Assembly: GCA_964582265.1 (NCBI GenBank)
Contig: CAZOQT010000004.1
Span: forward strand, 1-57,036
Reading direction: 5' to 3'
Length of the DNA: 57,036 nucleotides
DNA from: JBAZYK01 sp964582265
Lineage (GTDB): Bacteria > Patescibacteriota > Gracilibacteria > UBA1369
Within the stretch, counting starts at the first letter, position 1; every line of letters starts with the position of its first letter. The notes beneath the pieces were generated by a model. That model worked only from the letters and a program-made list of their open reading frames with translations, did not search any database and was not told the DNA's origin. A program made the translations under genes and the position numbers. This document shows positions 33,094 to 41,529 of the stretch, one piece after another.

Positions 33094-33750
33094 ATGCTAA
33101 AAATTGCTCATCGCGGCGCTCGTCTGCAGGCAACGGAAAATTCAATCGCTGCTTTTAATAGGGCCATTATAGCTGGAGCGGATATGATTGAATTGGATGT
33201 GCAATTAAGTAAAGATGGTCATCTAATTGTTATCCATGATCCCACTTTAGAAAGAACCACCAATGGGCAAGGCTATATCAAAGATTTAACTTTGGCTCAA
33301 ATTAAAGAATTTAAAACCAAAGATGGTGAAAGCGTGCCAACACTGGAAGAAGTTTTTGAGCTTTGCAAAGGCAAAATAAAGCTTCTGGTCGAAATTAAAG
33401 CTGTTGGGTGTGCCCAGAAAATCGCAGAGCTTATAAAAAAATATAACAATTCGGATGAAGTTGTGATTCAAAGTTTTTTACAGGGGGAACTGCTTGAATA
33501 CAGGCAATTTGATAATAAAACCAAAACGGCAATCTTGTTTGATGAACTTTTGATTGATGGCCAAAATCTTAGCCTTTATTTGCAAAAAATGCAGGCTCAA
33601 GGTGTGAATATGAATTATAAACACATCACTTCACAAATGCTGGATTGTTTGCATAAAAATAGTCAATTTGCTTATGCTTGGGGCTTACAGGAAAAAGAAA
33701 TCCCAGCTTTAGCCAAAATGGACCTGGACGGAGTAACTTTAGCTTTTTAG
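33094..33750 (+). CDS. Glycerophosphodiester phosphodiesterase
   Basis: The 218-residue protein starts MLKIAHRGARLQATENS, with HRG and ENS motifs. It continues DMIELDVQLSKDGHLIVIHD (metal ligands Glu, Asp and the catalytic His), LERTTNGQGYI, VPTLEEVFELCKGK and LLVEIKA. It is shorter and closer to the UgpQ pattern than the GDPD at 8691. No signal peptide is visible. I use the ATG at 33094; an in-frame start at 33070 would add MRLLKKLF with no family support. Substrates are probably phospholipid-derived glycerophosphodiesters. Confidence 0.93.
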   Translation: MLKIAHRGARLQATENSIAAFNRAIIAGADMIELDVQLSKDGHLIVIHDPTLERTTNGQGYIKDLTLAQIKEFKTKDGESVPTLEEVFELCKGKIKLLVEIKAVGCAQKIAELIKKYNNSDEVVIQSFLQGELLEYRQFDNKTKTAILFDELLIDGQNLSLYLQKMQAQGVNMNYKHITSQMLDCLHKNSQFAYAWGLQEKEIPALAKMDLDGVTLAF

Positions 33751-33758
33751 CACTAAAT

Positions 33759-34175
33759 TTAGCGATTCAATTTAGTAAAAATCAAGCTACCAACAATTAA
33801 TCCAATCAAACTTGCCACTGTCCAGGAAACAACCATTATCAGCGAAAATTGGAAGCTGGCATAAGTAATAAGCATCCCCGGGAACGTTGCAATAAGCCAG
33901 ATTATGCCTCCAAAATGCCAGGCTTTTTTAATGTCACTTGGATATTTAACAATGCCCTTTACCTTATCCCAAACCCAGGACAGTATGATCATCAAAATAA
34001 AAGGATGAACAAAGAAAAGCAGCATTAACGGGTCCTGAAAAGGTCTGAATAAATTCAAATTGTTATATTCCGCACCAACCACAGGAAAAACAGCTGTAAA
34101 TAACATGCTGGTCAACATGCTAATTACCAGCATTATTGCTCCCGCTATCAACCCAGGAAGAAAGATTTTTTTCAT
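33759..34175 (-). CDS. Four-helix membrane protein of unknown function
   Basis: The 138-residue protein has four hydrophobic segments (about 5-28, 47-70, 86-106 and 111-133) with short basic loops, and lacks a cleavable signal. No family is recognised. It converges with the GDPD gene (eight bases apart). A promoter with a TATAAA box stands 29 bases upstream. Confidence 0.7.
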   Translation of the reverse strand: MKKIFLPGLIAGAIMLVISMLTSMLFTAVFPVVGAEYNNLNLFRPFQDPLMLLFFVHPFILMIILSWVWDKVKGIVKYPSDIKKAWHFGGIIWLIATFPGMLITYASFQFSLIMVVSWTVASLIGLIVGSLIFTKLNR

Positions 34176-34203
34176 AGGTAAAAGCTTAAGAAATACACAT
34201 ACA

Positions 34204-34232
34204 TTTATATTCCTTTATTCATAGGGCGTAAA
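34204..34232 (-). promoter_or_regulatory. Promoter of the four-helix membrane protein gene
   Basis: On the minus strand TTTACG (34227-34232) and TATAAA (34204-34209) lie 17 bases apart, placing a start near 34197. Confidence 0.5.
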
Positions 34233-34260
34233 GCTGCAAAAATAAATTTATTAATTTATT

Positions 34261-35157
34261 TTATAGATTGTAATAGTAGTATGTAACATTTTTCAGCCAG
34301 GTTTCTGCTCTATCGTTTCCGCTATAAATTTTGGCCAAATAAAGATCAGGAAAACGCTTATAACTTTTTGCCCATAATTGTTTAAAATAGGCGTGACTTT
34401 CACTTGGGCTATTAAATTTCATAAATTGACCTTTTTTCTTGAATCCATGACAATTATTTAATAGAGCTGATCCGGTTTTATCCTGACAATTATGAGTTTC
34501 GTGCATAGCAACCGCCATACTTAATTTATCCAAATTTAAAGCATTGCTTAATGCGGTTGAAGGCCTTTCTACCATAACTTGATTAGACTTGGCTGGTGCT
34601 GGCTTGATTACTTGCACATTTCTTTGATTTTGAGCTGTTTTGTTTTGCATTGGTACTGTGTTTTTAACCTCAGTAGGAGTTACGACCGGCTTGGGTGCTT
34701 GATTTTGAGAAGCAAATTCAGGTGCTGCACTTTCCGATTTATAAAATGTTTCTGGGAAATTTTCATCAATATTTTTTTCATTTACTAACTCATTGCTAGC
34801 CTTGGCTTCTTTTTCATAAGACATATTGGTGTCATATGCGATCACGGTTCCGTTTTCAATGCCAATAGATTTATCAGAATTTGGTAATTGCTCATTATTG
34901 GGTGTAACTCCTGCCATAAAAGTATTTGTTTCTCCCACATTTTTATTACTTTCTTCAGAATCAGTCGTTTTTGTACATGATTCGGCTGTAGATCTTAAAT
35001 TAGATAAAATCAGCATGCCAGTCATTGGATCAGGTCTGGCACCAGCCATAAAAACTACATCATCTGCACAATCGTTAGCCTTTGCATCGTTCCAACGTAT
35101 TCCAATGGCTACAATAAGAGCCAAGGAGGCGATTCCAGCAATAATTTTGAGCTTCAT
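34261..35157 (-). CDS. Exported protein with a possible C-terminal lysozyme-like domain
   Basis: Residues 1-27 look like a signal peptide or N-terminal anchor. The middle (30-195) is low in structure and contains two copies of an FMAG motif (VVFMAGARPDP and NTFMAGVTPNN). The C-terminal 90 residues include LSMAVAMHETHNCQDKTGSA, then LLNNCHGFKKKG, and a motif rich in Tyr and Trp (SHAYFKQLWAKSYKRFPDLY). A Glu in AMHET followed by an N-C-x-G stretch resembles small peptidoglycan hydrolases of the lysozyme-like fold, but I am not sure. The two Cys may be bridged. The putative function is cell-wall remodelling. A TATAGT box lies upstream. Confidence 0.6.
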   Translation of the reverse strand: MKLKIIAGIASLALIVAIGIRWNDAKANDCADDVVFMAGARPDPMTGMLILSNLRSTAESCTKTTDSEESNKNVGETNTFMAGVTPNNEQLPNSDKSIGIENGTVIAYDTNMSYEKEAKASNELVNEKNIDENFPETFYKSESAAPEFASQNQAPKPVVTPTEVKNTVPMQNKTAQNQRNVQVIKPAPAKSNQVMVERPSTALSNALNLDKLSMAVAMHETHNCQDKTGSALLNNCHGFKKKGQFMKFNSPSESHAYFKQLWAKSYKRFPDLYLAKIYSGNDRAETWLKNVTYYYYNL

Positions 35158-35255
35158 GAACCCTGTTGATTAAAAAAGGAAAATACTATAACAAAAAAAC
35201 GGGATTTGTACAGCGTTTTATGCTAACGTACCAGTATTTCCCTTTTATAAGCCAT

Positions 35256-35759
35256 TTAGTTAAATAGAACACACATCATATGATGCTGATCTAAAAAGCG
35301 ATCGCCATCTTTTAAAGCATTTTTTTCGCTGGCCCAAATTTTAAAACCAAATGATTCATAAAGTTTAATTGCTGCATCATTACTTGTGACTACTTTTAAT
35401 TGGAGCGAATATACGTCAGGCAAGCTCTTAATGTGATCAAGCATCTCAGAAATTAATTTTTTGCCAATTCCTTTGTTTCTACAGAGCGGATCAACGTACA
35501 TCCCGCCAAGAATTCCAATGTGTCTAAATTTAGAAGGTATTTGCCGCATAAATACCAAACTTCCAACTAAATTTTCCTTTTCAAAAGCCCCCAAAATAAA
35601 ATCCTGTTCGATTTTTTGTTCGACCTGTTTTAAGGAGAAAGCGTTTTCTTCGTTACTTGTCATCAGAAACATGTCTGCGTCAGTTTCTATGGCTTTCAAA
35701 CGCAGCGCCTTATATTGTAATGCATCACCCTTTTGCAATTGACGTATTAGAATTGCCAT
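35256..35759 (-). CDS. GNAT family N-acetyltransferase
   Basis: The 167-residue protein shows the GNAT pattern: an N-terminal RLKAIETDADMF segment, NLVGSLVFMRQ, then ILGGMYVDPLCRNKGIGKKLI containing the acetyl-CoA pyrophosphate loop (R-N-K-G-I-G), and a C-terminal NDAAIKLYESFGFKIW. It transfers an acetyl group from acetyl-CoA to an unidentified substrate. It has no signal and is cytoplasmic. A TATAAT box is about 26 bases upstream. Confidence 0.92.
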   Translation of the reverse strand: MAILIRQLQKGDALQYKALRLKAIETDADMFLMTSNEENAFSLKQVEQKIEQDFILGAFEKENLVGSLVFMRQIPSKFRHIGILGGMYVDPLCRNKGIGKKLISEMLDHIKSLPDVYSLQLKVVTSNDAAIKLYESFGFKIWASEKNALKDGDRFLDQHHMMCVLFN

Positions 35760-35842
35760 AAAAAATGCTTAAGAAGCAAATTAAATTATAACAACCCCCA
35801 CATTAACGAATTCTAAAAAAATTATTAAAAATTTCTAAACTT

Positions 35843-36436
35843 TCAGTTTCTTGCAAAGATTTTTTTCAAATTATTCCATAGAAGCACAATTCCCAAAACA
35901 AAACATGCCAATAAAAGTTCCATTTCCATTCCCCAAAAACCTACATAGTACGCTTCGCCCGCAAGGAGTACTTTAGATATCATTCCCAAAAAGGGGGTTT
36001 GATATACAGTAACATTAATAGGGTCAGATGCTTTGGTCATCAAATTATATAATTCTTCAGAGGCAACTAATTTCCCATTTCCTACATCATTACCGATTTG
36101 AATTAATACTGATGCCCTCTTAGGGAAATTTATAGTACCTCCTTTAGTATGAATTGATACATTTTTTACCTGTGAGGGGGCTAACATCAATCCAGGACTT
36201 ATTTTTTGTGGTCCAAAAAGGTCAATTATAATGAATGATGCCACAAAAAGAGAAATAATGCCTAGCACCTTTTCCCATTTAACAATTTTGCGACGATTTT
36301 TTTCTACACGATTTAACATTTTTTCTTTGCTCATTTTTAAATATCTTGGATACACAAATTTATTTATAATGAGCGGTACAATTATTACCCCTACAACCAA
36401 ACAAATAATTATAAGAATAATCGAACTTGAATCCAT
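35843..36436 (-). CDS. Membrane protein of unknown function, 197 residues
   Basis: Membrane helices are evident at about 5-27 (ILIIICLVVGVIIVPLIINK), 58-75 and 165-187. The loop 80-160 is outside or large and β-rich (SIHTKGGTINFPKRASVLIQ). A basic stretch (KNRRKIVKWEK) lies in the first loop. The stop is TGA. No family is recognised. It is isolated between the GNAT gene and the divergent lipoprotein gene. Confidence 0.65.
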   Translation of the reverse strand: MDSSSIILIIICLVVGVIIVPLIINKFVYPRYLKMSKEKMLNRVEKNRRKIVKWEKVLGIISLFVASFIIIDLFGPQKISPGLMLAPSQVKNVSIHTKGGTINFPKRASVLIQIGNDVGNGKLVASEELYNLMTKASDPINVTVYQTPFLGMISKVLLAGEAYYVGFWGMEMELLLACFVLGIVLLWNNLKKIFARN

Positions 36437-36563
36437 AAATATAGCTTAAATCAGCCAGATATTAGCATTAATATGGTTAATTTGCATAATTATTGTAATA
36501 AAATTGAAAGAAATACGTCTTCGAGATATGATTAAATATCAATTTTATTCTTAATATAAAATT

Positions 36564-37295
36564 ATGAAATCTAAATATCTGATTGTGTCTTCTTTAAGTT
36601 TTCTGCTTTTGGCGGGATGCAGCGGCAATTCCCCAAGCACTTCTGGCGATCAGAAAGACAATTCAAAGGCTCCGGTTACACAAGTGATTACTCAAACAGT
36701 TACGCAACAGGTTCCAGGTCAAACCCAGACTCAACCGCTTGCTGACGGCAAAAGCACACTCCCTTCATTAAGCCAGGTTACCTTACCGACTAGTCCGGTG
36801 ACTACCCAATTAAAGTGGAAATCTTACACAGATTCCGCCAATGGTTTTACTTTGAGCTACCCAGAAGGCTATGTCACATCAAGCCAAAAAGTTAAAAATA
36901 AAGTCTTTCAAATTAATTTTCCGGACAGTTTTAAAAAAGGTACTAATTTAAGTGATGCTTACCTATATATAATGTCATACAAAGACGATGGGAAATGTTT
37001 AACTAGTGGCTTTGATAATTCAAAATTAAGTAAAACAGTAAAAAACAATGGAGTAACCTATTACATAGATAATTGGCAAGAAGGAGCCGCAGGCAATGTA
37101 GGTAAGAATTATGGCTACAATACAGTTTATAAGGGCATTTGTTATAAGTTTGATTTAACCGAATTTTACACAAATATGAATATGTATTCTGACGGCAAAG
37201 GTGGATATGTTGCAGGTGCACCAAAAGAGTTCAACGAAAGTGAAATCTTGTCCATCTTCAAGCAAATATTCTCAACATTCAAACTTACAAAATAA
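36564..37295 (+). CDS. Lipoprotein with a C-terminal PsbP-like domain
   Basis: MKSKYLIVSSLSFLLLAGC is a lipoprotein signal with lipobox LAGC (Cys19). A Gln/Thr/Ser-rich linker (about 20-85) leads to a domain that begins WKSYTDSANGFTLSYPEGY. It continues NFPDSFKKGTNLSDAYLYIM and ends with an IFKQIFSTFKL helix. The pattern FTLSYP near the domain start, a middle β region and a terminal helix resembles PsbP-like or DUF1795-type lipoprotein domains. A similar pattern ends the SLH protein at 10958. Function unknown; it should be on the outer membrane leaflet. Confidence 0.8.
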   Translation: MKSKYLIVSSLSFLLLAGCSGNSPSTSGDQKDNSKAPVTQVITQTVTQQVPGQTQTQPLADGKSTLPSLSQVTLPTSPVTTQLKWKSYTDSANGFTLSYPEGYVTSSQKVKNKVFQINFPDSFKKGTNLSDAYLYIMSYKDDGKCLTSGFDNSKLSKTVKNNGVTYYIDNWQEGAAGNVGKNYGYNTVYKGICYKFDLTEFYTNMNMYSDGKGGYVAGAPKEFNESEILSIFKQIFSTFKLTK

Positions 37296-37322
37296 TTATT
37301 TAACCTGAATCAAGTTAAATAA
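37296..37322 (+). terminator. Possible bidirectional stem-loop between convergent genes
   Basis: TTATTTAAC (37296-37304) and GTTAAATAA (37314-37322) form a perfect nine-base-pair stem with a nine-base loop, exactly filling the gap between two convergent stop codons. No T run follows, so termination is not certain. Confidence 0.4.
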
Positions 37323-37323
37323 A

Positions 37324-38424
37324 TTAAGCCAGTTTTAATTTTTGCAGAAGCCAGTTTCCTCCTACAGCTACAAAATAGGATAGCAGAAATAAGCCAAGGA
37401 AAATAATAATTCCAGTAAAATTCCAAAAATCATATAGGCCATATTTATTCAAAATCCAAATAATTGGATGATGAACCAAAAACATTAAATAACTTTGAGC
37501 AGCAACACTTTTGAACACCTCCGCTGAGGCAAAACGTTCAAATATATGAGCAATATGCCAAAGAAGTGCAAATAGCCCAACCCCAATAAGGGCATCAGAA
37601 AAAGGAAAACTGAAGCTCCAAAAGTAACCCCAAAAAAGAGTTAATCCGAGTAGCCACCAATAGGAAATATTTTTCCCTTCGGTGGCTTTTTGGGCTAACA
37701 CCATCCCAAATCCAAATTCAAAAAGCCTGCCAATGCTTAATCCGTAACTCAAGCTACTTATACTATCTTTCCAGAAAACATAGTATAAAGTCCTAAAAAT
37801 GATTGAAACTAAGAACAATATAAACAAAAATTTTTTTTCACCAAGCTTATCCAACAATTTGCTTAAAATGGGGAATAAAAAATAGAGTTGTATCATTAAT
37901 CCTAAAAACCACATTTCACCATCTATGGGCGGAAAAAACCAGTTGTCAGAAAATAAATTTAATCCTCCCAAAAAAGGGAATAAATTCAGGTACCAGTTCT
38001 GTATTGCCCAGGTATTTAATAAAAAACCTTTAATAAAAAACACCATTATTGTGGCCAAAATTACGCTTGGTATTAACCGCCAAACGCGTTTTTGTAGAAA
38101 TTGAATAAAGTGGAAAATTTTTCCTTCTTTTAAATATGAAAAATACAGCCCAAAACCAGAGGCAATAACGAATAAATTCACGCCTAAATAAAAATACGCC
38201 TCCTTAAATTTTAAAATCCCCAAAAAAAGGTCTTGCCAGCTGGCATTACTCAGATTTTGCCAGTAATTAATAAACCAATCGCTATTTACAACTTTCATAT
38301 GCCAACCTGAAAGTTGACCCCAAAAATGGAAGGCTAATACAAAAAAAATGGCTACAGCTTTGATGAAATCAAGCTCATAAAAATATTTGCGCATTGGTTT
38401 GGATGTAGCAAGATTTTCTGCCAT
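37324..38424 (-). CDS. Acyltransferase 3 family membrane protein
   Basis: Members of this family acylate sugars and surface polysaccharides. The 366-residue protein has about ten membrane helices and begins with FYELDFIKAVAIFFVLAFHF, where an Arg/Asp-His-type motif (D near residue 19 and the His after FVLAF) is expected. It contains GEMWFLGLMIQLYFLFPIL, the FL-x-x-Y-F-x-P-hydrophobic pattern of the family. The final helices include YLMFLVHHPIIWILNKYG. An internal Met after residue 10 is another start. A terminator (38459-38488) and a TACAAT box precede it. It could O-acetylate wall glycans. Confidence 0.87.
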   Translation of the reverse strand: MAENLATSKPMRKYFYELDFIKAVAIFFVLAFHFWGQLSGWHMKVVNSDWFINYWQNLSNASWQDLFLGILKFKEAYFYLGVNLFVIASGFGLYFSYLKEGKIFHFIQFLQKRVWRLIPSVILATIMVFFIKGFLLNTWAIQNWYLNLFPFLGGLNLFSDNWFFPPIDGEMWFLGLMIQLYFLFPILSKLLDKLGEKKFLFILFLVSIIFRTLYYVFWKDSISSLSYGLSIGRLFEFGFGMVLAQKATEGKNISYWWLLGLTLFWGYFWSFSFPFSDALIGVGLFALLWHIAHIFERFASAEVFKSVAAQSYLMFLVHHPIIWILNKYGLYDFWNFTGIIIFLGLFLLSYFVAVGGNWLLQKLKLA

Positions 38425-38458
38425 ATAGTAATGAAAATTAAAACGTCGTTATTGTAAC

Positions 38459-38488
38459 AAAAAAGCGCGAAAGAAAAAATCTTCGCGC
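38459..38488 (-). terminator. Intrinsic terminator of the SLH gene at 38512
   Basis: On the minus strand GCGCGAA (rc of 38482-38488) pairs with TTCGCGC (rc of 38465-38471), followed by a T run (rc of 38459-38464). It separates the SLH gene from the acyltransferase downstream. Confidence 0.8.
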
Positions 38489-38511
38489 CTTTTATATTAT
38501 TTATACTTAAA

Positions 38512-40002
38512 TTATTTAATTATCGTTCCGCTTTTTACTACCTCAAAAGCAGTGCCAGGTATGCTTTTTAATTGATTCAAATCATCATCGTTCCATCTGG
38601 CATCACGTGAACCACTAATATACCAGTTGCTGCCATTATCGGCCAAGATCATGCCATACTTTTTTAAGGCCTGCAGAATAACTAAAGATTCGCCGTGATA
38701 AGGACTTAAGTCAAAACTTGCCTTAAGTCTAAGTCTTAATCCCATTGGTGGAGCATTAGGATCAGTTGTACTGCCTGCATCATGAGTCGCAGGATGAATA
38801 TGTGCCTTTTGTGTTGTACTTAACGTAAAACGCAGTGCGTGATTAATTGCGCCAGCCGCGACTTCATCATATTTAACAAGACCCGGATAAATTGGCAGAC
38901 CAGCCGCGTCTGCAGAAGTCCAGCCTTCTGGTCGCAAGGCGTTACTTTTAAGATCAAACTTAGCTGCTGACAGTGCACTAAAACCGCTCCCTGTGCGCGT
39001 TGCTCCATACAATTCGTATAAAATACAGTTGTCTTTATCAACACTTAAAATGTGGCCATCTCCTCCTGCTTCAATTGGTGCGTTTAAGGGGATGGGATAA
39101 GGACCCGGGTCACTTTCTGATGAGTATGCAGTAATATTGATTGGTACTTTTGCTTGTGAACCAGGCACAATCACATAAGGGATTCCATAGCTTAAATTTG
39201 AACCAAAATCGGGGTGAACTTTTTGGCCTCCATGCGCTTGAATAAAACTTATATAGTTATTTGAATTTGGATCAATTGGATCCTGTGAAACATCCCGATT
39301 CCAGGCATTGTCACTTGGGAAAATTGTACATGCTCCAATGATTGGGCTTGTTGGTACTGGCGGTTGAGGCCAGTCCATAATTTTAGAAATTATCTTTGCA
39401 GCTTCTGCCCTTGTTAAATTATTGCTAGGACCAAATAGGCCATTACTATAGCCACTTACGTAATTTTTCAGGACCGAAAAATTTACATATTTCATGTACC
39501 AAGCGTTTTTATCCAAATCAGGGAATGTTGCGTTACCTCCGCTAATTTGATTATCTGAAAATTTTGATAGCAGCATTATTTTGAGGGCTTCAACTCGTTT
39601 GACGTTGTTTATTGGCATAAATGAGCCATCGCTGTATCCACTGATCCATCCTTTTTCTTTGGCTACAGAAATTGCTGCCGCATACCATTGTCCTACTTTC
39701 ACATCTATAAATGGATCGGCAGTTAATTGAGTTGGTTGCAGCTTGTGGCATTGCATTAATAGCTGGACTAATTCAGCTCTACTGATAGAATTATTTGGCT
39801 TATATAAATGCAGGGGATTACCATTTGAGTCCAAATATCCCAAGACATTACAGGAATTATGTAGTTGCTCTATGTAAAATTGTGCCCAATGGCCTGAAGT
39901 GTCACTGAAAAAAGCCGGCTCTGCTGCCAAAGTTTTTAAATTAAATATAGTACCTGTTAAAGATAATATAATAACCGCAATTAAAAATTGTCTCGATTTC
40001 AT
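38512..40002 (-). CDS. Secreted protein with three N-terminal SLH domains and an uncharacterised C-terminal domain
   Basis: A signal peptide (about 1-26) is followed by SLH repeats at about 30-95 (DTSGHWAQFYIEQL with YKPNNSISRAELVQL), 95-155 (GQWYAAAISVAKEKGWISG with FMPINNVKRVEALK) and 155-215 (WYMKYVNFSVLKNYVSGYS). The C-terminal 270 residues form one domain that I cannot name. Its landmarks are GACTIFPSDNAWNRDVSQDP at its start, YGIPYVIVPGS, EAGGDGHILSVDKDNC, INHALRFTLS and HIHPATHDAG. The conserved His, Asp and Cys residues suggest an enzyme or ligand-binding site. Its surface location follows from the SLH part. Confidence 0.85.
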   Translation of the reverse strand: MKSRQFLIAVIILSLTGTIFNLKTLAAEPAFFSDTSGHWAQFYIEQLHNSCNVLGYLDSNGNPLHLYKPNNSISRAELVQLLMQCHKLQPTQLTADPFIDVKVGQWYAAAISVAKEKGWISGYSDGSFMPINNVKRVEALKIMLLSKFSDNQISGGNATFPDLDKNAWYMKYVNFSVLKNYVSGYSNGLFGPSNNLTRAEAAKIISKIMDWPQPPVPTSPIIGACTIFPSDNAWNRDVSQDPIDPNSNNYISFIQAHGGQKVHPDFGSNLSYGIPYVIVPGSQAKVPINITAYSSESDPGPYPIPLNAPIEAGGDGHILSVDKDNCILYELYGATRTGSGFSALSAAKFDLKSNALRPEGWTSADAAGLPIYPGLVKYDEVAAGAINHALRFTLSTTQKAHIHPATHDAGSTTDPNAPPMGLRLRLKASFDLSPYHGESLVILQALKKYGMILADNGSNWYISGSRDARWNDDDLNQLKSIPGTAFEVVKSGTIIK

Positions 40003-40038
40003 AATTTTGAAACTGATGAATTATTTAATTTTAAAACC

Positions 40039-40047
40039 TATACTATA
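40039..40047. promoter_or_regulatory. Overlapping divergent -10 boxes
   Basis: TATACT on the plus strand (40039-40044) overlaps TATAGT on the minus strand (40042-40047). They would serve the UPF0489 gene and the SLH gene respectively. The -35 regions are weak, so this is a suggestion. Confidence 0.3.
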
Positions 40048-40088
40048 TTAAACGATGTTAATTATTTATTCATTACAAGCATTTAAAA

Positions 40089-40853
40089 ATGTCTATTGCT
40101 AGTCTTAAAAATATGTATTATAAGCCGTTTTGGATTCATGAGGAAATTTCAAATAATGCTTTCAGCTTCAAAACCCGCCAAAGTCCAAAACTATTTGTCC
40201 CAGCAATAAAAGAGGGGACGATTAAAGATGTGGAAATAGGCCAGGAAATTGTTTTTGAAGATTTTGATGATGACGGCAAACTACAATCTTGTAGAGGTTT
40301 GAGTTCATTTATTAAAGCCACAATTGACCAAATCCCGGTATACGTTTTTGATAATCACAATCATGCTTTTTATTTTTGGCAGTTAAGTAAAGTTGAGGGA
40401 ATTTTGGCAAACAATGCAATGTTGATTCATTTTGATCAACATAAAGATAACCGCATGCCAAAAAGCTTTTTATCCAAAAATGATTCGGAAAATTTGGAGA
40501 AGTTATTCGATTACACTAACAGTGTTTTAAATGTTGGGAATTTTATTCCAGCTGCGCAGCATACGGATTTAATCACGGATATAATTTTCATTAATTCTGA
40601 AGCTTCACTTATTAAATTGCATGAACAAATTCAGCAAAAATCATTTTTTCAAAATCACACATCCAATCTTATTCTGGATATTGATTTGGATTTTTTTGCG
40701 CCAGAGTTTGATTATATAGACAATAATTTAAAAATTGAAACAATCAAAAATCTTATTCCAAAATCAAAAATCATTACGGTTGCGCTATCACCATTTTTTA
40801 TTGATCAAAAGCTTGCACTTAATTATCTAAATAAAATTTTCTGCAGTTTTTAA
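40089..40853 (+). CDS. UPF0489 family protein
   Basis: The 254-residue protein has PVYVFDNHNHAFYFWQLSK, then MLIHFDQHKDNRMP, and later LILDIDLDFFAPEFDYID. Asp/His-rich strings of this sort are shared with arginase-like metal-binding folds and define UPF0489 (human C5orf22). The Asp and His residues probably bind two metal ions. No signal peptide is seen. The function of the family is not known, and the neighbouring genes do not suggest one. The N-terminal 75 residues are less conserved. Confidence 0.8.
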   Translation: MSIASLKNMYYKPFWIHEEISNNAFSFKTRQSPKLFVPAIKEGTIKDVEIGQEIVFEDFDDDGKLQSCRGLSSFIKATIDQIPVYVFDNHNHAFYFWQLSKVEGILANNAMLIHFDQHKDNRMPKSFLSKNDSENLEKLFDYTNSVLNVGNFIPAAQHTDLITDIIFINSEASLIKLHEQIQQKSFFQNHTSNLILDIDLDFFAPEFDYIDNNLKIETIKNLIPKSKIITVALSPFFIDQKLALNYLNKIFCSF

Positions 40854-40876
40854 CCCTTTCTTGAGATATAAAAAAA

Positions 40877-40885
40877 TGCTAGACT
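40877..40885 (+). promoter_or_regulatory. Extended -10 promoter for the DedA gene
   Basis: The sequence reads TGC-TAGACT, giving a leader of about 15 bases before the ATG at 40907. No 17-base-spaced -35 box is convincing. Confidence 0.4.
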
Positions 40886-40906
40886 GCCAAAGACTTAAGA
40901 TCTTTC

Positions 40907-41521
40907 ATGGAAAATATTAATCTTGTTGTTGAGCTGATCAGGGATTATGGTTATGCCGTTGTAGGTATAATCATTTTTTTGGAATGCATGGGAATACCCG
41001 TCCCAGGCGAAACTTCTTTAATCATGGGTGGCGTTGCGGCATCATTAGGTTATTTAAACTTACCCGCAGTAATTATTGTTTCAATGGTAGCTGCAGTTGC
41101 AGGCGACAATCTTGGCTATTTAGTTGGCAAAAAATTTGGCAGAAGAATAATTAAGCGCTTTGAGCATTTTCCAATATTTCATTATAGGCATATAGAAAGG
41201 GTCGAAAAGTTTTTTAAAAAACACGGCAACAAAACCGTATTCATTGGGCGCTTTATTGCTGTAGTAAGAACCTATGCTGCTGTTTTTGCCGGCATTTTTG
41301 ATATGCATTATCCAACTTTTTTCTTTTACAACCTTACAGGAGGAATTACCTGGGCTATTACTTTCGGCGTAGTTGGCTATGCCATTGGCAATAACATTCC
41401 ACTTTTAGTTAAGATAGTGAAAGATTTTAACTTATTCATACTGCTTTTAGCAGCAGGGGTAATTATTTATACAGTTGTAAGAAACAAATTTAAGAAAAAG
41501 GACATATTGCCCAATGCTTAG
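40907..41521 (+). CDS. DedA family membrane protein
   Basis: DedA proteins are implicated in recycling of the undecaprenyl-phosphate or phospholipid carriers across the membrane. The 204-residue protein has the conserved FLECMGIPVPGETSLIMGG near residue 30, then GDNLGYLVGKKFGRRII, and FIGRFIAVVRTYAAVFAGIF containing the conserved R-x-x-R. Four to five hydrophobic segments are visible. Length matches the family. It converges with rsmE eight bases away. Confidence 0.93.
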   Translation: MENINLVVELIRDYGYAVVGIIIFLECMGIPVPGETSLIMGGVAASLGYLNLPAVIIVSMVAAVAGDNLGYLVGKKFGRRIIKRFEHFPIFHYRHIERVEKFFKKHGNKTVFIGRFIAVVRTYAAVFAGIFDMHYPTFFFYNLTGGITWAITFGVVGYAIGNNIPLLVKIVKDFNLFILLLAAGVIIYTVVRNKFKKKDILPNA

Positions 41522-41529
41522 GCTTTTTA

